Assembly (NCBI RefSeq): GCF_008124765.1
Contig: NZ_VNHS01000004.1
Coordinates: 372,001 to 436,000, forward strand
Direction: 5' to 3'
Source of the DNA: Paenibacillus methanolicus
GTDB lineage: Bacteria > Bacillota > Bacilli > Paenibacillales > Paenibacillaceae
Length of the DNA: 64,000 nt
Each line of letters begins with the position of its first letter. Position 1 is the stretch's first letter. The notes under the pieces were generated by a model, which was given only the letters and a program-made list of their open reading frames with translations, did not search any database and had not been told where the DNA came from. The position numbers were made by a program, and so were the translations under genes. This document shows, one piece after another, positions 29,150 through 38,320 of the stretch.

Positions 29150-30196
29150 TTGCATCTTTACTTATTTAATGCAGTGACAATATTATTTTACGGCTTTATT
29201 ATCGGTCTGTTTAATAACAAACGGAATAAAGTCATTATAGCTGCAATTGCTTTTGTTCAGTTACTCGTTATTATGGTTTTACGGAAAGACACGGTGGGAG
29301 CAGATGTTCGAACCTATTATCAATATTTTCTGCTTATTTCAAATTTGAAATTTCCTGCATTTGAGTTTGTTAATATGGAATCTGGTTATGTGTTTTTCAA
29401 CTCGTTAATTTCCTTTTTCACCATTAATAAACAATTATTTATTGTTATTATATCGGCTGTAATTTTGACTGGATATTTTCTTTTCTTATACAAGAATTCT
29501 GAAGATATTACACTAAGCATTTTTTTATTTATAACTTTAGAGTTTTATTCCTTATCATTTAGCATGGTCAGACAGTCAATTGCTATTATTATAATTTTAT
29601 TTAGTTACGAGTTCATTAAGAAAAGAAAGCCCCTGAAATTCGTGCTTTGCGTATTGCTAGCGACGCTGTTCCACAAAACCGCAATAATATTTATCGTTTT
29701 TTATGTTGTTACGAAAATCAAAATTAGTTATAAGTATATAAGTTTTGTACTATTAGGATCCCTAGTAGTTTTTATGCTCGGAGGCAGCCTAATAAATTAT
29801 TTAGTTCATAAGTTTTATCCTTATTATTCCGAGTTAGTCGTTTCCGGCGAAGGGGTGACTATGCTCATTTTATTAACAGGTATATTACTGGGAATGCTAC
29901 CACTCCACAAGGAACTTATCACCAAAAACTCAGTGAATAGTATGTTGTTTCACGCTTTGATTGTTGCTGTAGTACTTCAAATTATGTCCATCCAATTTTC
30001 TTTGTTTAATCGTATGACGCTCTACTTTACAATCTTTTTAACCATTTTGATCCCTTCTTATATCAAAATGATTGAAGATTCTAGAATAAGATTATTGGTT
30101 AAAATTGGCGTCGTGTCATTGTCTCTAATTCAATTGGGACTGGCATTAAAGAATAACCTATTATCGATTGTGCCTTATTTTTTTTACTGGCAGTAA
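29150..30196 (+). CDS. EpsG-like polysaccharide polymerase (Wzy role)
   Basis: 348 residues with roughly 9-10 hydrophobic helices. LRKDTVGADVRTYYQYF after the first helices and the LVRQSIA-like SMVRQSIAIIIILFSYEFIKKRK are hallmarks of the EpsG family, proposed to polymerise repeat units. TTG start after GGGGGGAT. Very AT-rich and Leu/Ile/Phe-rich. It is the only Wzy candidate in the cluster, which supports the role. Confidence 0.85.
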   Translation: MHLYLFNAVTILFYGFIIGLFNNKRNKVIIAAIAFVQLLVIMVLRKDTVGADVRTYYQYFLLISNLKFPAFEFVNMESGYVFFNSLISFFTINKQLFIVIISAVILTGYFLFLYKNSEDITLSIFLFITLEFYSLSFSMVRQSIAIIIILFSYEFIKKRKPLKFVLCVLLATLFHKTAIIFIVFYVVTKIKISYKYISFVLLGSLVVFMLGGSLINYLVHKFYPYYSELVVSGEGVTMLILLTGILLGMLPLHKELITKNSVNSMLFHALIVAVVLQIMSIQFSLFNRMTLYFTIFLTILIPSYIKMIEDSRIRLLVKIGVVSLSLIQLGLALKNNLLSIVPYFFYWQ

Positions 30197-30209
30197 GGGG
30201 CGGCAATAT

Positions 30210-31298
30210 ATGTGTTTGAGAGTACTTCATTTTGTAGGTAGCATGGACTGTGGCGGGCAGGAAACCATGATTATGAATTTTTATCGGAATATAGATCGTT
30301 CAAAAGTTCAGTTTGATTTTGTCGTTAATGACGGAGGTCCGTATTTCTATGAAGAAGAGATAAAGACGTTAGGCGGTAATATGCATAGAGTAGCGCCTAA
30401 AGGGAGGACATTTGTAAAAAATTTATTGTCAATAAAAAAAGTAATTGCTGATGGTGGTTATAACATCGTACATCTGCATACTTCCCACGCTATTAGCGTG
30501 ATCAATTTATTGTTATTTCGACTGGCTGGTGTGAAAGTAATTATTGCACATAGTCATACCAACTTTGGTACTCATGTATTTATTCATAGAATGATAAGAC
30601 CTTTAATTAAGTACGTAGCAAACCACTATTTCGCTTGTTCCGACGAAGCCGGCACTTGGCTTTTTGGAAAGCAACTAGCCGATTTGAAGATTCTTAAGAA
30701 TTCTATAGATAGCCAACATTTTACTTACAGTGAGCAGAAGCGAAAAGAGATAAGGCAAAAGTTGGGGATCGATAGTAAGTTTGTCGTTGGTCACATAGGC
30801 CGATTGACTCGAGCAAAAAACCATTTTTTTATTCTTGAAACATTTAAGGAAATATACAATAAAAACAATAATGCTATTTTGCTTTTGTGCGGAGAAGGAG
30901 AATTAAAGGAGCAGTTGCTAGAAAAAACGGAACAACTTGGTTTAGCCAGGGCGGTGTTTTTTTTGGGATTGCGCTCTGATACAGCTGAACTTCTTCAATC
31001 GATGGATGTTTTTCTATTTCCCTCTCTTTATGAGGGGCTTGGAATTGCCGCTATTGAAGCGCAAGCAGCTGGGTTAAAGGTTATCGCTTCTGAAAACGTT
31101 CCGAGAATAGTGAAAATAACAAACCTTGTTGATTTTATTTCACTGAAGCAACCTCCCGAAACATGGGCCGATGCCGCAATTAGAGCTATAGGAAGGGAAA
31201 GGCCAAATACGCACGAGGACATTGTAAAAGCTGGTTATGATGTAAAGGATAGTGCAACGTGGTTAGAAAACTTCTATATAACCGCTAATTCGAACTGA
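30210..31298 (+). CDS. GT4 glycosyltransferase, EpsF-like
   Basis: 362 residues. LRVLHFVGSMDCGGQETMIMNFYR at the start and VQFDFVVNDGGPYFYEEEI resemble EpsF. HSHTNFGTHVFIHR, IGRLTRAKNH and EX7E in SLYEGLGIAAIEAQAAGL complete a GT-B enzyme. The frame is open back to 30168 inside the polymerase gene, but AAGGGGCGG at 30195-30203 sets the start at ATG 30210. Confidence 0.88.
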   Translation: MCLRVLHFVGSMDCGGQETMIMNFYRNIDRSKVQFDFVVNDGGPYFYEEEIKTLGGNMHRVAPKGRTFVKNLLSIKKVIADGGYNIVHLHTSHAISVINLLLFRLAGVKVIIAHSHTNFGTHVFIHRMIRPLIKYVANHYFACSDEAGTWLFGKQLADLKILKNSIDSQHFTYSEQKRKEIRQKLGIDSKFVVGHIGRLTRAKNHFFILETFKEIYNKNNNAILLLCGEGELKEQLLEKTEQLGLARAVFFLGLRSDTAELLQSMDVFLFPSLYEGLGIAAIEAQAAGLKVIASENVPRIVKITNLVDFISLKQPPETWADAAIRAIGRERPNTHEDIVKAGYDVKDSATWLENFYITANSN

Positions 31299-31325
31299 AC
31301 ACACAACTAGGGAGGAATACGCTCA

Positions 31326-32558
31326 ATGAAGTTTTTACTGTTTACGGTCTTCGATTTTCCTCATTCAGGTGGAATGTCGACTCATATGGGTTTAATGAGA
31401 AAGGGATTGACTGACAGACAAAATGAAGTCGATACACTCAGTGTTTCCAATTTAAGCATATTAATGAGAAAAATTGTATTGTCGTTGCCTTGTAAACTTT
31501 TAAACTTGATTAATAAAGACTTAGGCACTTTGTGGGTTTACGGGTTTACTGAGGTTATGCTCAGTATACTCTTTTTCTTTTCCATACTTTTTCGTCAGAA
31601 ATACAATGTTATTAACTGTCAAGACATACTGGCTGCTAGAATTGCGATTCGTTTTCAACGAATTTTTAACTATAAAATATATTTAACCGCCCACGGTTAC
31701 TTTGTACTGCAAGCCGCAAGTGATGGGTGTTTGAATAAGGATGGTTTTGTAGGGAAATTATACTTGCGGTTTGAAAAAAATGTTTACTCCCATCCAAAAG
31801 TTGAATCGATCATAACGGTTGACAGCAGAATCAAGCAATATATTGTTGATATGGCAGGTCACCAAGGGGTCTACTCAAAAACTACTATATTGAAAAACTT
31901 CATTGATATTGATGCATTTAAGCAAAATGGATTAGATGGTGGATGGCTTAGGGGAAAATGGAATTTGCCCAAAGAAAAGTTTATTATGCTGAGCACTAGA
32001 AGGTTGGTACCCAAAAACGGAGTTGTTTATCCCATATTAGCACTGAACGAACTAAGAGGAACGAAAGAGTTCGACAACATTCTTCTCGTATACGCCGGCA
32101 ATGGGCAAGAGAAGAGTAAAATGGAAGAGTTAATAAAATTGCATAAATTGGAAGATAAAGTGGTTTTCCTGGGCGATGTAAATCACAAGGAAATTGCCGA
32201 ACTGTATAACGTTTGTGATGTAATTCTTGTACCTTCCGTGAATTCTGAGGGCGTTGAAGAAGCGACGTCAATTTCGGCAATAGAAGGAATGGCATGTAAC
32301 AAAGTCGTAATTGCATCAGAGATTGGAGGGCTAAAGGAATTAATTAAGCATACATACAACGGTTTATTGGTGAAGGAAAAGGATGCAAAAGATCTTGCAG
32401 ATGCTATAGTAACCGTGTATTCCGATGAAGCAAACCGTAAACTGCTCGAGATAAATGCAAGAAAAACAGTGGAAGAGGAACTAAGCTTAGATAAAAGAAT
32501 AAAAGAGTATCTGGATATTTTTTCGGGGAAAAAGTCTAATATTACAGAACCCCGATGA
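31326..32558 (+). CDS. GT4 glycosyltransferase
   Basis: 410 residues, GT-B. FDFPHSGGMSTHMGLMRKGL at the N-terminus, LTAHGYFVL acceptor region, LSTRRLVPKNGVVYPI and a donor site in NSEGVEEATSISAIEGMACNK. A hydrophobic stretch around residues 75-90 (VMLSILFFFSILF) suggests membrane association. Specificity unknown. Confidence 0.86.
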   Translation: MKFLLFTVFDFPHSGGMSTHMGLMRKGLTDRQNEVDTLSVSNLSILMRKIVLSLPCKLLNLINKDLGTLWVYGFTEVMLSILFFFSILFRQKYNVINCQDILAARIAIRFQRIFNYKIYLTAHGYFVLQAASDGCLNKDGFVGKLYLRFEKNVYSHPKVESIITVDSRIKQYIVDMAGHQGVYSKTTILKNFIDIDAFKQNGLDGGWLRGKWNLPKEKFIMLSTRRLVPKNGVVYPILALNELRGTKEFDNILLVYAGNGQEKSKMEELIKLHKLEDKVVFLGDVNHKEIAELYNVCDVILVPSVNSEGVEEATSISAIEGMACNKVVIASEIGGLKELIKHTYNGLLVKEKDAKDLADAIVTVYSDEANRKLLEINARKTVEEELSLDKRIKEYLDIFSGKKSNITEPR

Positions 32559-32594
32559 AGATAACTTACCTAGATAGGTGATATTTCGAATTTT

Positions 32595-34016
32595 ATGAAA
32601 ACAACATTGATTCTTAAGAATGCTACTTACCTATTCGCAAGCAATGTAGTGGTCCGTATTGTAAGTGCGGGAGCGACTATATTAGTCGCGAAGATGGTTG
32701 GAATTCATGATTTTGCTCTGTTAAGTGTTGCAATGGCATTGGCGGCTATTTTTGTGTTTTTTACTGATTTAGGTTTAAGTCAGACATTTATTAGAGAAGT
32801 AGCAAAGCCTCATGTCGATCTTGCCAGCCTTTTCAGTGAACTTTTTTTCTCAAGGGTTTTATTATGTCTAGTAACATCGCTTTTATCGATACCCTTCGTG
32901 TTATTTTTATATAGTAATAATAGTAATATGCAGTATGCGGCCTTTTGGATTATCATACCTTCAATTTTCGGCGTTGCGTTTCAAGGGATCGGAATAGTAT
33001 ATTTTCAAGTAAGAGAAACCATGATCTATAGCGCACTCATCCAAACGGTATCAGGTATTATGACTGCAGTGTTTCTTTTTATTTGTATTTTTATGAACTG
33101 GGGTATAAATATTGTAGCCCCGTTTTATGGGATTTCCTTTTTAATTGGTGGCGTATTTAGTCTTTGGTTAGTTTTTCGGAAAATACAATTAAAATTAAAA
33201 TACCAGTTACCTGAAGCGCTACTGAGAGATCTTTTATCTTTTTCGATTGGCGGAGGGCTGTTGATGGTTCTCCCACAGATGGGATCGCTCGTGATGGAAC
33301 GGGTAACAGAATTAAAGCAAGTGGGCCTTTTCTCAGCAGCTTATCGTATTCCCTCTTTTCTATATTATATTCCCGGGGTTGTGGCGGCAGCTTTTTACCC
33401 ATTACTATTTAAATTTGGAAACGCAAACTTGAAAGAAGAGCATTTCAAATTAAGTGTTAATCAGATTCGGATTATGCATTCTTTCGGAGTAGTCATGTGT
33501 CTCCCATTTTTATTTTACCCCCAATGGTGGATCGAATTCTTATTTGGTCCGCAATGGTTAGAAGCATCAGTTACATTATCTATACTATCTTTAATGGTTA
33601 TATTACAGTCGGTTAGCTTTCCTCTCGCGGATGCCTTAACAACCAAAGGAATGCAGAGGAAGAGGGCTATAATCCTCTTTCTATCATTAGTAATAGGAAT
33701 CACACTTTATACTATATTGGGGGCAAAACTAGGGAGCCTTGGTGGGGCCTATGCAGCCTTAGGCGTGGAATTGACGATGCTTGCAGGATTAATTGCTTTT
33801 AATCCGCAAGGCCTTAGATTATTTTGGAAAGGGACATCCAGAAACTGGATTAATCTTTTGATTGTCATTGGAGTTCATATGCTAATTTCTGGGATGATTT
33901 ATCCTATTATAGGAATGGTTTTAGATGTACTGATGTATACATTTATGTTTCTGGTTCTCAATAAAGAAAGTAAAGAGTTTGTTTTTCAGCTATTAAGTAA
34001 ACGAAGGAAGGTCTAA
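32595..34016 (+). CDS. Oligosaccharide flippase (Wzx/PST family)
   Basis: 473 residues with about 12-14 membrane helices. The N-terminus (KNATYLFASNVVVRIVSAGATILVAKMVG in parts) and the DLGLSQTFIREVAK loop are typical of PST exporters. It would flip the undecaprenyl-PP-linked repeat unit to the outer face for polymerisation. With the EpsG-like protein and the Wzz/kinase pair it completes a Wzx/Wzy-dependent pathway. Confidence 0.9.
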   Translation: MKTTLILKNATYLFASNVVVRIVSAGATILVAKMVGIHDFALLSVAMALAAIFVFFTDLGLSQTFIREVAKPHVDLASLFSELFFSRVLLCLVTSLLSIPFVLFLYSNNSNMQYAAFWIIIPSIFGVAFQGIGIVYFQVRETMIYSALIQTVSGIMTAVFLFICIFMNWGINIVAPFYGISFLIGGVFSLWLVFRKIQLKLKYQLPEALLRDLLSFSIGGGLLMVLPQMGSLVMERVTELKQVGLFSAAYRIPSFLYYIPGVVAAAFYPLLFKFGNANLKEEHFKLSVNQIRIMHSFGVVMCLPFLFYPQWWIEFLFGPQWLEASVTLSILSLMVILQSVSFPLADALTTKGMQRKRAIILFLSLVIGITLYTILGAKLGSLGGAYAALGVELTMLAGLIAFNPQGLRLFWKGTSRNWINLLIVIGVHMLISGMIYPIIGMVLDVLMYTFMFLVLNKESKEFVFQLLSKRRKV

Positions 34017-34019
34017 TAT

Positions 34020-35054
34020 GTGGCTATTTTAGTAACTGGAGGAGCAGGGTTTATAGGAAGTCATACTTGCATAGAACTATTAAACTCAGGGTATGATCTT
34101 GTCGTGGTAGATAACCTATCTAATAGCAGTATGGCTTCCATCAAGAAGGTGGAGGAAATTACAGCAAAAAAAGTACCATTCTACAACGTGGATCTGTTGG
34201 ACAAAGACAGCTTAGGATCTGTATTTCTTCACCATGATTTTGAATCTGTCATTCATTTTGCGGGGGTGAAGGCAGTTGGAGAGTCAACGCAAAACCCCCT
34301 AAAATACTATCAAAATAACGTAATGGGGACACTTAATCTTTGTGAAGTCATGCAGAATCATAAAGTTTTAAAGATGGTGTTTAGTTCTTCAGCTACGGTT
34401 TATTCACCATCCGCTTCCGGAATTATGACGGAAGAAAACCTGCTAGGAGCCAGCAACCCCTATGGTCGTACTAAGTTAATGATTGAAGAATTGCTGAAGG
34501 ATTTATCTGCATCGAACAACAATTGGAGTATCTCGATACTCAGATACTTTAATCCGATCGGCGCGCATTCTAGTGGCCAAATAGGCGAGGATCCCAAAGG
34601 AACCCCCAATAATTTACTCCCTTATATAGCTCAAGTTGCGTCAGGCAAGTTACCTATAGTGAGGGTGTATGGCATTGATTATGACACCATTGATGGGACA
34701 GGGGTAAGAGATTACGTCCATGTTGTGGACTTGGCAAAAGGGCATATCAAAGCTCTTGATAAGGTCAAGACTTCTAATGGAGTTTCGATATATAATCTGG
34801 GGACGGGGAAAGGGTACAGCGTCTTAGAGATGATTCGAGCTTTTGAAAGAGTTGCTGATCGAAAAATACCTTACAAAATAGAAGCAAGAAGAGATGGTGA
34901 TGTAGCTATATGCTATGCGGATCCATCTAAAGCAATGTTGGAACTTGGGTGGGTAGCTGTAAGAGATATAGAGGAAATGTGTGAAGATGCCTGGCGATGG
35001 CAGAAGAACTACCCAGAAGGATATACTATGTCCGAAATGATGAATAAATTCTAG
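34020..35054 (+). CDS. galE: UDP-glucose 4-epimerase
   Basis: Extended SDR interconverting UDP-glucose and UDP-galactose (possibly the GlcNAc forms). NAD-binding GGAGFIGSH, SSSATVY with catalytic Ser, and NPYGRTK with the YxxxK pair; C-terminal NLGTGKGYSVLEMI. 344 residues. GTG start with GAAGGAAGG before it; 3 bases after the flippase stop. Supplies galactose-type donors for the repeat unit (inference). Confidence 0.93.
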   Translation: MAILVTGGAGFIGSHTCIELLNSGYDLVVVDNLSNSSMASIKKVEEITAKKVPFYNVDLLDKDSLGSVFLHHDFESVIHFAGVKAVGESTQNPLKYYQNNVMGTLNLCEVMQNHKVLKMVFSSSATVYSPSASGIMTEENLLGASNPYGRTKLMIEELLKDLSASNNNWSISILRYFNPIGAHSSGQIGEDPKGTPNNLLPYIAQVASGKLPIVRVYGIDYDTIDGTGVRDYVHVVDLAKGHIKALDKVKTSNGVSIYNLGTGKGYSVLEMIRAFERVADRKIPYKIEARRDGDVAICYADPSKAMLELGWVAVRDIEEMCEDAWRWQKNYPEGYTMSEMMNKF

Positions 35055-35064
35055 AGGTGATTCA

Positions 35065-36057
35065 ATGAACTGGCTTAAAACAAGTAAATTTTTTGTTTCA
35101 TTCTGTACACTTGGTCTTTTGCTTTTTACGTTACAAACTATGGTTGCAGCAGCCCCAACAACAACGCAACCCAAAGTCACTACTGGCTCGTACCAACTCG
35201 TCTTTGACGGTAAAGTACTACAGCTACCTGAAGGTCAGCATATCTTCGCCTTGAATGGGACTACATATGTTCCAATGCGTTTTGTTTCTTACGCGCTGAA
35301 GAAAAGCGTGCAGTGGGATGCCTCCAGCAACCGCGTGACGGTCAAGGATCCCACAAAGTCCGAAACCATTGCGTTGAATGAGTTCTTGATGAATGCGATG
35401 GGAACTGGCCTAAATAAGGGTGGATCCACGGTGCAAATTAAGCCGGTAGCCGCGAAGTTTGTATTCGATGGCGCAACCAAGGCTCTTCCTAAAGGTCAAG
35501 GCGCCTACGCCCTGAATGGAACGATCTATGTTCCACTTCGCTTCATGTCCGAATCTGCTGGTTCCACGATCTATTGGGATGCCAAAGCTCAACAAATTTC
35601 GGCGAGATCGAAAGGCTTTAATCCGAATGCAGGCACTTCGACAGGCGGTAACGGTACTTCGGGTTCAACAGATGGCGGACAAGCTAACAACAACGGACAA
35701 ACGTCGGGCGGTACTAGCGGTTCAACAGGTGGCGGCACGGCTTCCAAGCCAAGCTATGAATCGATTACTTCCAATGCCCAAGCTCGTCTGACTAACTTGC
35801 AGAATAGCTGCCAGGCCGCGCTCATGGATATCGGGATTCAGTACATCAGCACGGAGGATGCGAAGACGAAAGAATCGCTTAAGAGCAAAGGTTACGCGCA
35901 ATTGGATTCGTGCACCTCTTCCTTCAATCAGGTTCTGGCTGAAACGGAAGCTCAGCTTACTGCCAATGGATATAGCACGGCCATCCTTGCGGATTATCGT
36001 CAAACCTTCAATGCGCAAGTTGAAAAAGGCAGAGAAATTATGGCGGGTATGCTGTAA
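35065..36057 (+). CDS. Secreted stalk-domain (copper amine oxidase N-domain-like) protein
   Basis: 330 residues with a signal peptide (hydrophobic FFVSFCTLGLLLFTLQTMVAAA). Two copies of the small stalk domain follow, recognisable as FDGKVLQLPEGQ...GTTYVPMRFVSYAL...VQWD and FDGATKALPKGQ...GTIYVPLRFMSESAG...IYWD, at about 45-95 and 130-185. A Gly/Ser/Thr linker (about 190-230) and a helical C-terminal domain come next. Despite the family name there is no oxidase catalytic domain. GC content is again high, so this gene may belong to the host backbone. It starts 10 bases after galE and precedes a strong terminator, so it closes the cluster. Confidence 0.85.
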   Translation: MNWLKTSKFFVSFCTLGLLLFTLQTMVAAAPTTTQPKVTTGSYQLVFDGKVLQLPEGQHIFALNGTTYVPMRFVSYALKKSVQWDASSNRVTVKDPTKSETIALNEFLMNAMGTGLNKGGSTVQIKPVAAKFVFDGATKALPKGQGAYALNGTIYVPLRFMSESAGSTIYWDAKAQQISARSKGFNPNAGTSTGGNGTSGSTDGGQANNNGQTSGGTSGSTGGGTASKPSYESITSNAQARLTNLQNSCQAALMDIGIQYISTEDAKTKESLKSKGYAQLDSCTSSFNQVLAETEAQLTANGYSTAILADYRQTFNAQVEKGREIMAGML

Positions 36058-36068
36058 ACTTATCTGAA

Positions 36069-36105
36069 AACTTCTCGCTCTTTCGAGCGCGAGAAGTTTT
36101 TTTGT
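36069..36105 (+). terminator. Terminator of the polysaccharide cluster
   Basis: AACTTCTCGC (36069-36078) pairs with GCGAGAAGTT (36089-36098), followed by seven T in 36097-36103. Confidence 0.85.
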
Positions 36106-36191
36106 TTATTTAGGGAATGTTGGGACTAGGAATGTGCGAGACCACTTCAATCGAGAGGTCGTCTGAAATAAAGGCGCGTTGCATATGTTGT

Positions 36192-36207
36192 AACCTAGAT
36201 CTAGGTT
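36192..36207. promoter_or_regulatory. Perfect 16-bp palindrome upstream of nuoA
   Basis: AACCTAGATCTAGGTT is its own reverse complement. It lies 25 bases upstream of the probable -35 of the nuo promoter, a position suited to an activator or a dimeric regulator. The rest of the 309-base gap holds the upstream terminator and the promoter only. Confidence 0.45.
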
Positions 36208-36232
36208 GGAACTCGAAGCTCCCGGCAGCGCA

Positions 36233-36261
36233 TAGACGGCGTAACCAGCCTTTGTTATAAT
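36233..36261 (+). promoter_or_regulatory. Promoter of the nuo operon
   Basis: TAGACG (36233-36238), 17-base spacer, TATAAT (36256-36261), about 105 bases before nuoA. Confidence 0.5.
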
Positions 36262-36366
36262 AATGGCACAACTTACCAGTTTGTGAGGCTATGCGGAATA
36301 CGTTCCGAACTTGCTTGAAGCAAAGGTTTACATTTTGTCCTACGACACTCCTACGGAGGCGATAGC

Positions 36367-36738
36367 ATGGAGAAGTACATCAACAATTACGTAATTGTGA
36401 CGATCTTCATTCTGCTGGGCATCCTGCTTCCCGTTGCCGCGCTGACCGCGGGCCGGATTTTACGGCCGCATAAGCCGACCAACGAGAAAGAGACGACGTA
36501 CGAAAGTGGCAATGAGCCGGTTGGCGAAGGGCAAGTCCGTTTTAATGTGCGCTATTACTTGTTTGCGCTCATGTTTGTCGTGTTTGATGTAGAAACCGTT
36601 TTCTTGTATCCGTGGGCCGTTGCGTATAAGCAGTTGGGCCTTTTTGTGCTGGTCGAGATGGCGATCTTCGCGGGGCTGCTATTGGTAGGATTGCTGTATG
36701 CCTGGAGAAAGAAGGTGCTGAAATGGAATTCGATTTAG
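36367..36738 (+). CDS. nuoA: NADH-quinone oxidoreductase subunit A
   Basis: 123 residues, three membrane helices. The conserved loop [22 protein letters not shown] and [18 protein letters not shown] are diagnostic. CGGAGG precedes ATG 36367. It overlaps nuoB by 16 bases. First gene of an 11-gene set in the order A-B-C-D-H-I-J-K-L-M-N. Confidence 0.96.
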   Translation: MEKYINNYVIVTIFILLGILLPVAALTAGRILRPHKPTNEKETTYESGNEPVGEGQVRFNVRYYLFALMFVVFDVETVFLYPWAVAYKQLGLFVLVEMAIFAGLLLVGLLYAWRKKVLKWNSI

Positions 36739-37241
36739 CGTCTATTTCCCCGGAGGAGCGCCGGGAGCTGGAGCGCAATGTATTCGTGGGCACGCTGGAG
36801 CAGCTAAAGGCCTGGGCGCGCAGCAATTCGCTATGGCCGCTCACGTTCGGGCTTGCCTGCTGCGCCATTGAGATGATGGGTACGGGCGCATCGCACTACG
36901 ACCTGGACCGGTTCGGCGTCATGTTCCGCACTTCGCCGAGGCAGTCCGATGTCATGATCGTCGCGGGAACGGTGACGAAGAAAATGGGACCGCTGCTCAG
37001 ACGTCTATACGATCAAATGCCGGAACCAAAGTGGGTCATCGCGATGGGCTCCTGCGCGACGGCTGGCGGACCTTACGTGAAGTCTTATTCGGTTATGAAA
37101 GGCGTCGATCAGATCGTGCCGGTCGATGTGTACATACCCGGTTGTCCGCCGAATCCGGCTGCGCTCATCTACGGCATCAACAAGCTGCAGGAGAAAATCC
37201 GCTATGAAGCCAAGACCGGAAAGCGGGTGACGAACCGATGA
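36723..37241 (+). CDS. nuoB: NADH-quinone oxidoreductase subunit B
   Basis: 172 residues, holds the terminal Fe-S cluster N2 next to the quinone site. Ligands are C46 and C47 (LACCAIEMM), C111 (GSCATAGG) and C141 (PGCPPNP). Overlaps both neighbours, showing tight coupling. Confidence 0.96.
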   Translation: MEFDLASISPEERRELERNVFVGTLEQLKAWARSNSLWPLTFGLACCAIEMMGTGASHYDLDRFGVMFRTSPRQSDVMIVAGTVTKKMGPLLRRLYDQMPEPKWVIAMGSCATAGGPYVKSYSVMKGVDQIVPVDVYIPGCPPNPAALIYGINKLQEKIRYEAKTGKRVTNR

Positions 37242-38314
37242 GCGACGAGGAGAAGAAGGAAGGCGCAAAGGATGATTTAGAGCCTGATGCCACCTCAGGC
37301 TCGCAGCGGAGCAACGATTTGAGCGAAGAGCTAACAGCGGCTAACGATGCGGAACGAGGGGAATCTCGGCTATCGGCGGCTGAAGCGGGTACAGAGAGTG
37401 CTGTTCTAGAGACGGGAGCAAATACAGACACATCAGACCCAATTGATCTCGAGCGTGAATCAAGATCGGGATCAACTGCAGAATCAGGTGTGGAGCATAG
37501 GGAAGCTGACCAAGAGACGGCAGAAGCCCGCGCGGCTCGAGCCGCAACCAAGGCCGCAACAGAAGGCGGAGCCGCCAGCCCTCCGGCGCCCGCCGATCCC
37601 GAGCGCGAAGCCAAGCTCGCAGCAGCGGCAGAAGCCCCCGCGGCTCGAGCCGCCGCTAAGGCCGCAGCAGAAGGCGAAGCCGCCGGCCCTCCGGCGCCCG
37701 CCGACCCCGAGCGCGAAGCCAAGCTCGCAGTCGCGGCGGAAGCCCGAGCAGCCCGAGCCGCAGCCAAAGCCGCAGCCGAAGGCGGAACGCCATCAGCTGC
37801 TTCTGGCAGCGCCGAACAGCCGCCAGCCGCGACATCGCCAAGGCAGCCCGAGCTCGACGGGCTAGTCGCGCTCATCCGTGACGCAGCCGGCCCGGACGCC
37901 ATCGAATCCGCTACGCTCAACGAACTAAACGGCGACTTGCCCACCATCATTGTTCAATCCGACCATTTAACCGCCGCAGCAAACGCACTGAAGTCCGCCC
38001 CACAGACTCGCTTCACCTACTTACGCAACGTATCGGGGGTGGATTACGAAACGCATCTCGAGGTCGTCTACCACCTCGTATCGCTGACGACCGGACGCGA
38101 TGCGGCCATCAAAGTCAAAGCCGATCGCGAGCAGCCGCAGATTCCGTCGGTCACCCCGATATGGGCGACGGCCAACTGGAACGAACGAGAGATTTACGAC
38201 CTGCTCGGCATTCATTTTACCGGACATCCGGATCTTCGCCGCATTATGATGCCGGACGACTGGGAAGGGCATCCGCTCCGCAAAGACTATGCGCCACTTG
38301 ATCCGGAGGTGTGA
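37238..38314 (+). CDS. nuoC: NADH-quinone oxidoreductase subunit C with repeat-bearing N-terminal extension
   Basis: The C-terminal part, from about residue 205, is the conserved NuoC domain ending in [22 protein letters not shown] and [10 protein letters not shown]. In front lie about 200 extra residues: an acidic Ser/Glu/Ala region (1-95) and an Ala/Glu/Arg/Lys/Pro-rich stretch with 36-residue repeats (96-183). A plain NuoC is about 160-220 residues, so this is nearly double. Extended NuoC proteins occur in Bacillus and Paenibacillus, but their sequences vary; the extension is likely flexible and on the cytoplasmic side. Overlaps nuoB by 4 bases (ATGA). Confidence 0.92.
   Translation: MSDEEKKEGAKDDLEPDATSGSQRSNDLSEELTAANDAERGESRLSAAEAGTESAVLETGANTDTSDPIDLERESRSGSTAESGVEHREADQETAEARAARAATKAATEGGAASPPAPADPEREAKLAAAAEAPAARAAAKAAAEGEAAGPPAPADPEREAKLAVAAEARAARAAAKAAAEGGTPSAASGSAEQPPAATSPRQPELDGLVALIRDAAGPDAIESATLNELNGDLPTIIVQSDHLTAAANALKSAPQTRFTYLRNVSGVDYETHLEVVYHLVSLTTGRDAAIKVKADREQPQIPSVTPIWATANWNEREIYDLLGIHFTGHPDLRRIMMPDDWEGHPLRKDYAPLDPEV
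37523..37786 (+). repeat. 108-bp in-frame tandem repeat inside nuoC
   Basis: Two full units (37523-37630 and 37631-37738) and a partial third (37739-37786), each coding 36 residues that begin EARAARAA or EAPAARAA and include [14 protein letters not shown]. Unit 1 and unit 2 are nearly identical in DNA, which suggests recent duplication or copy-number change. Confidence 0.85.
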
Positions 38315-38320
38315 CAAGCC

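Noticed and set aside
37523-37786. Nearly identical tandem units, considered as a CRISPR or mobile repeat
   Set aside because: The 108-bp units are in frame inside nuoC and encode a 36-residue repeat, so they are a coding repeat.
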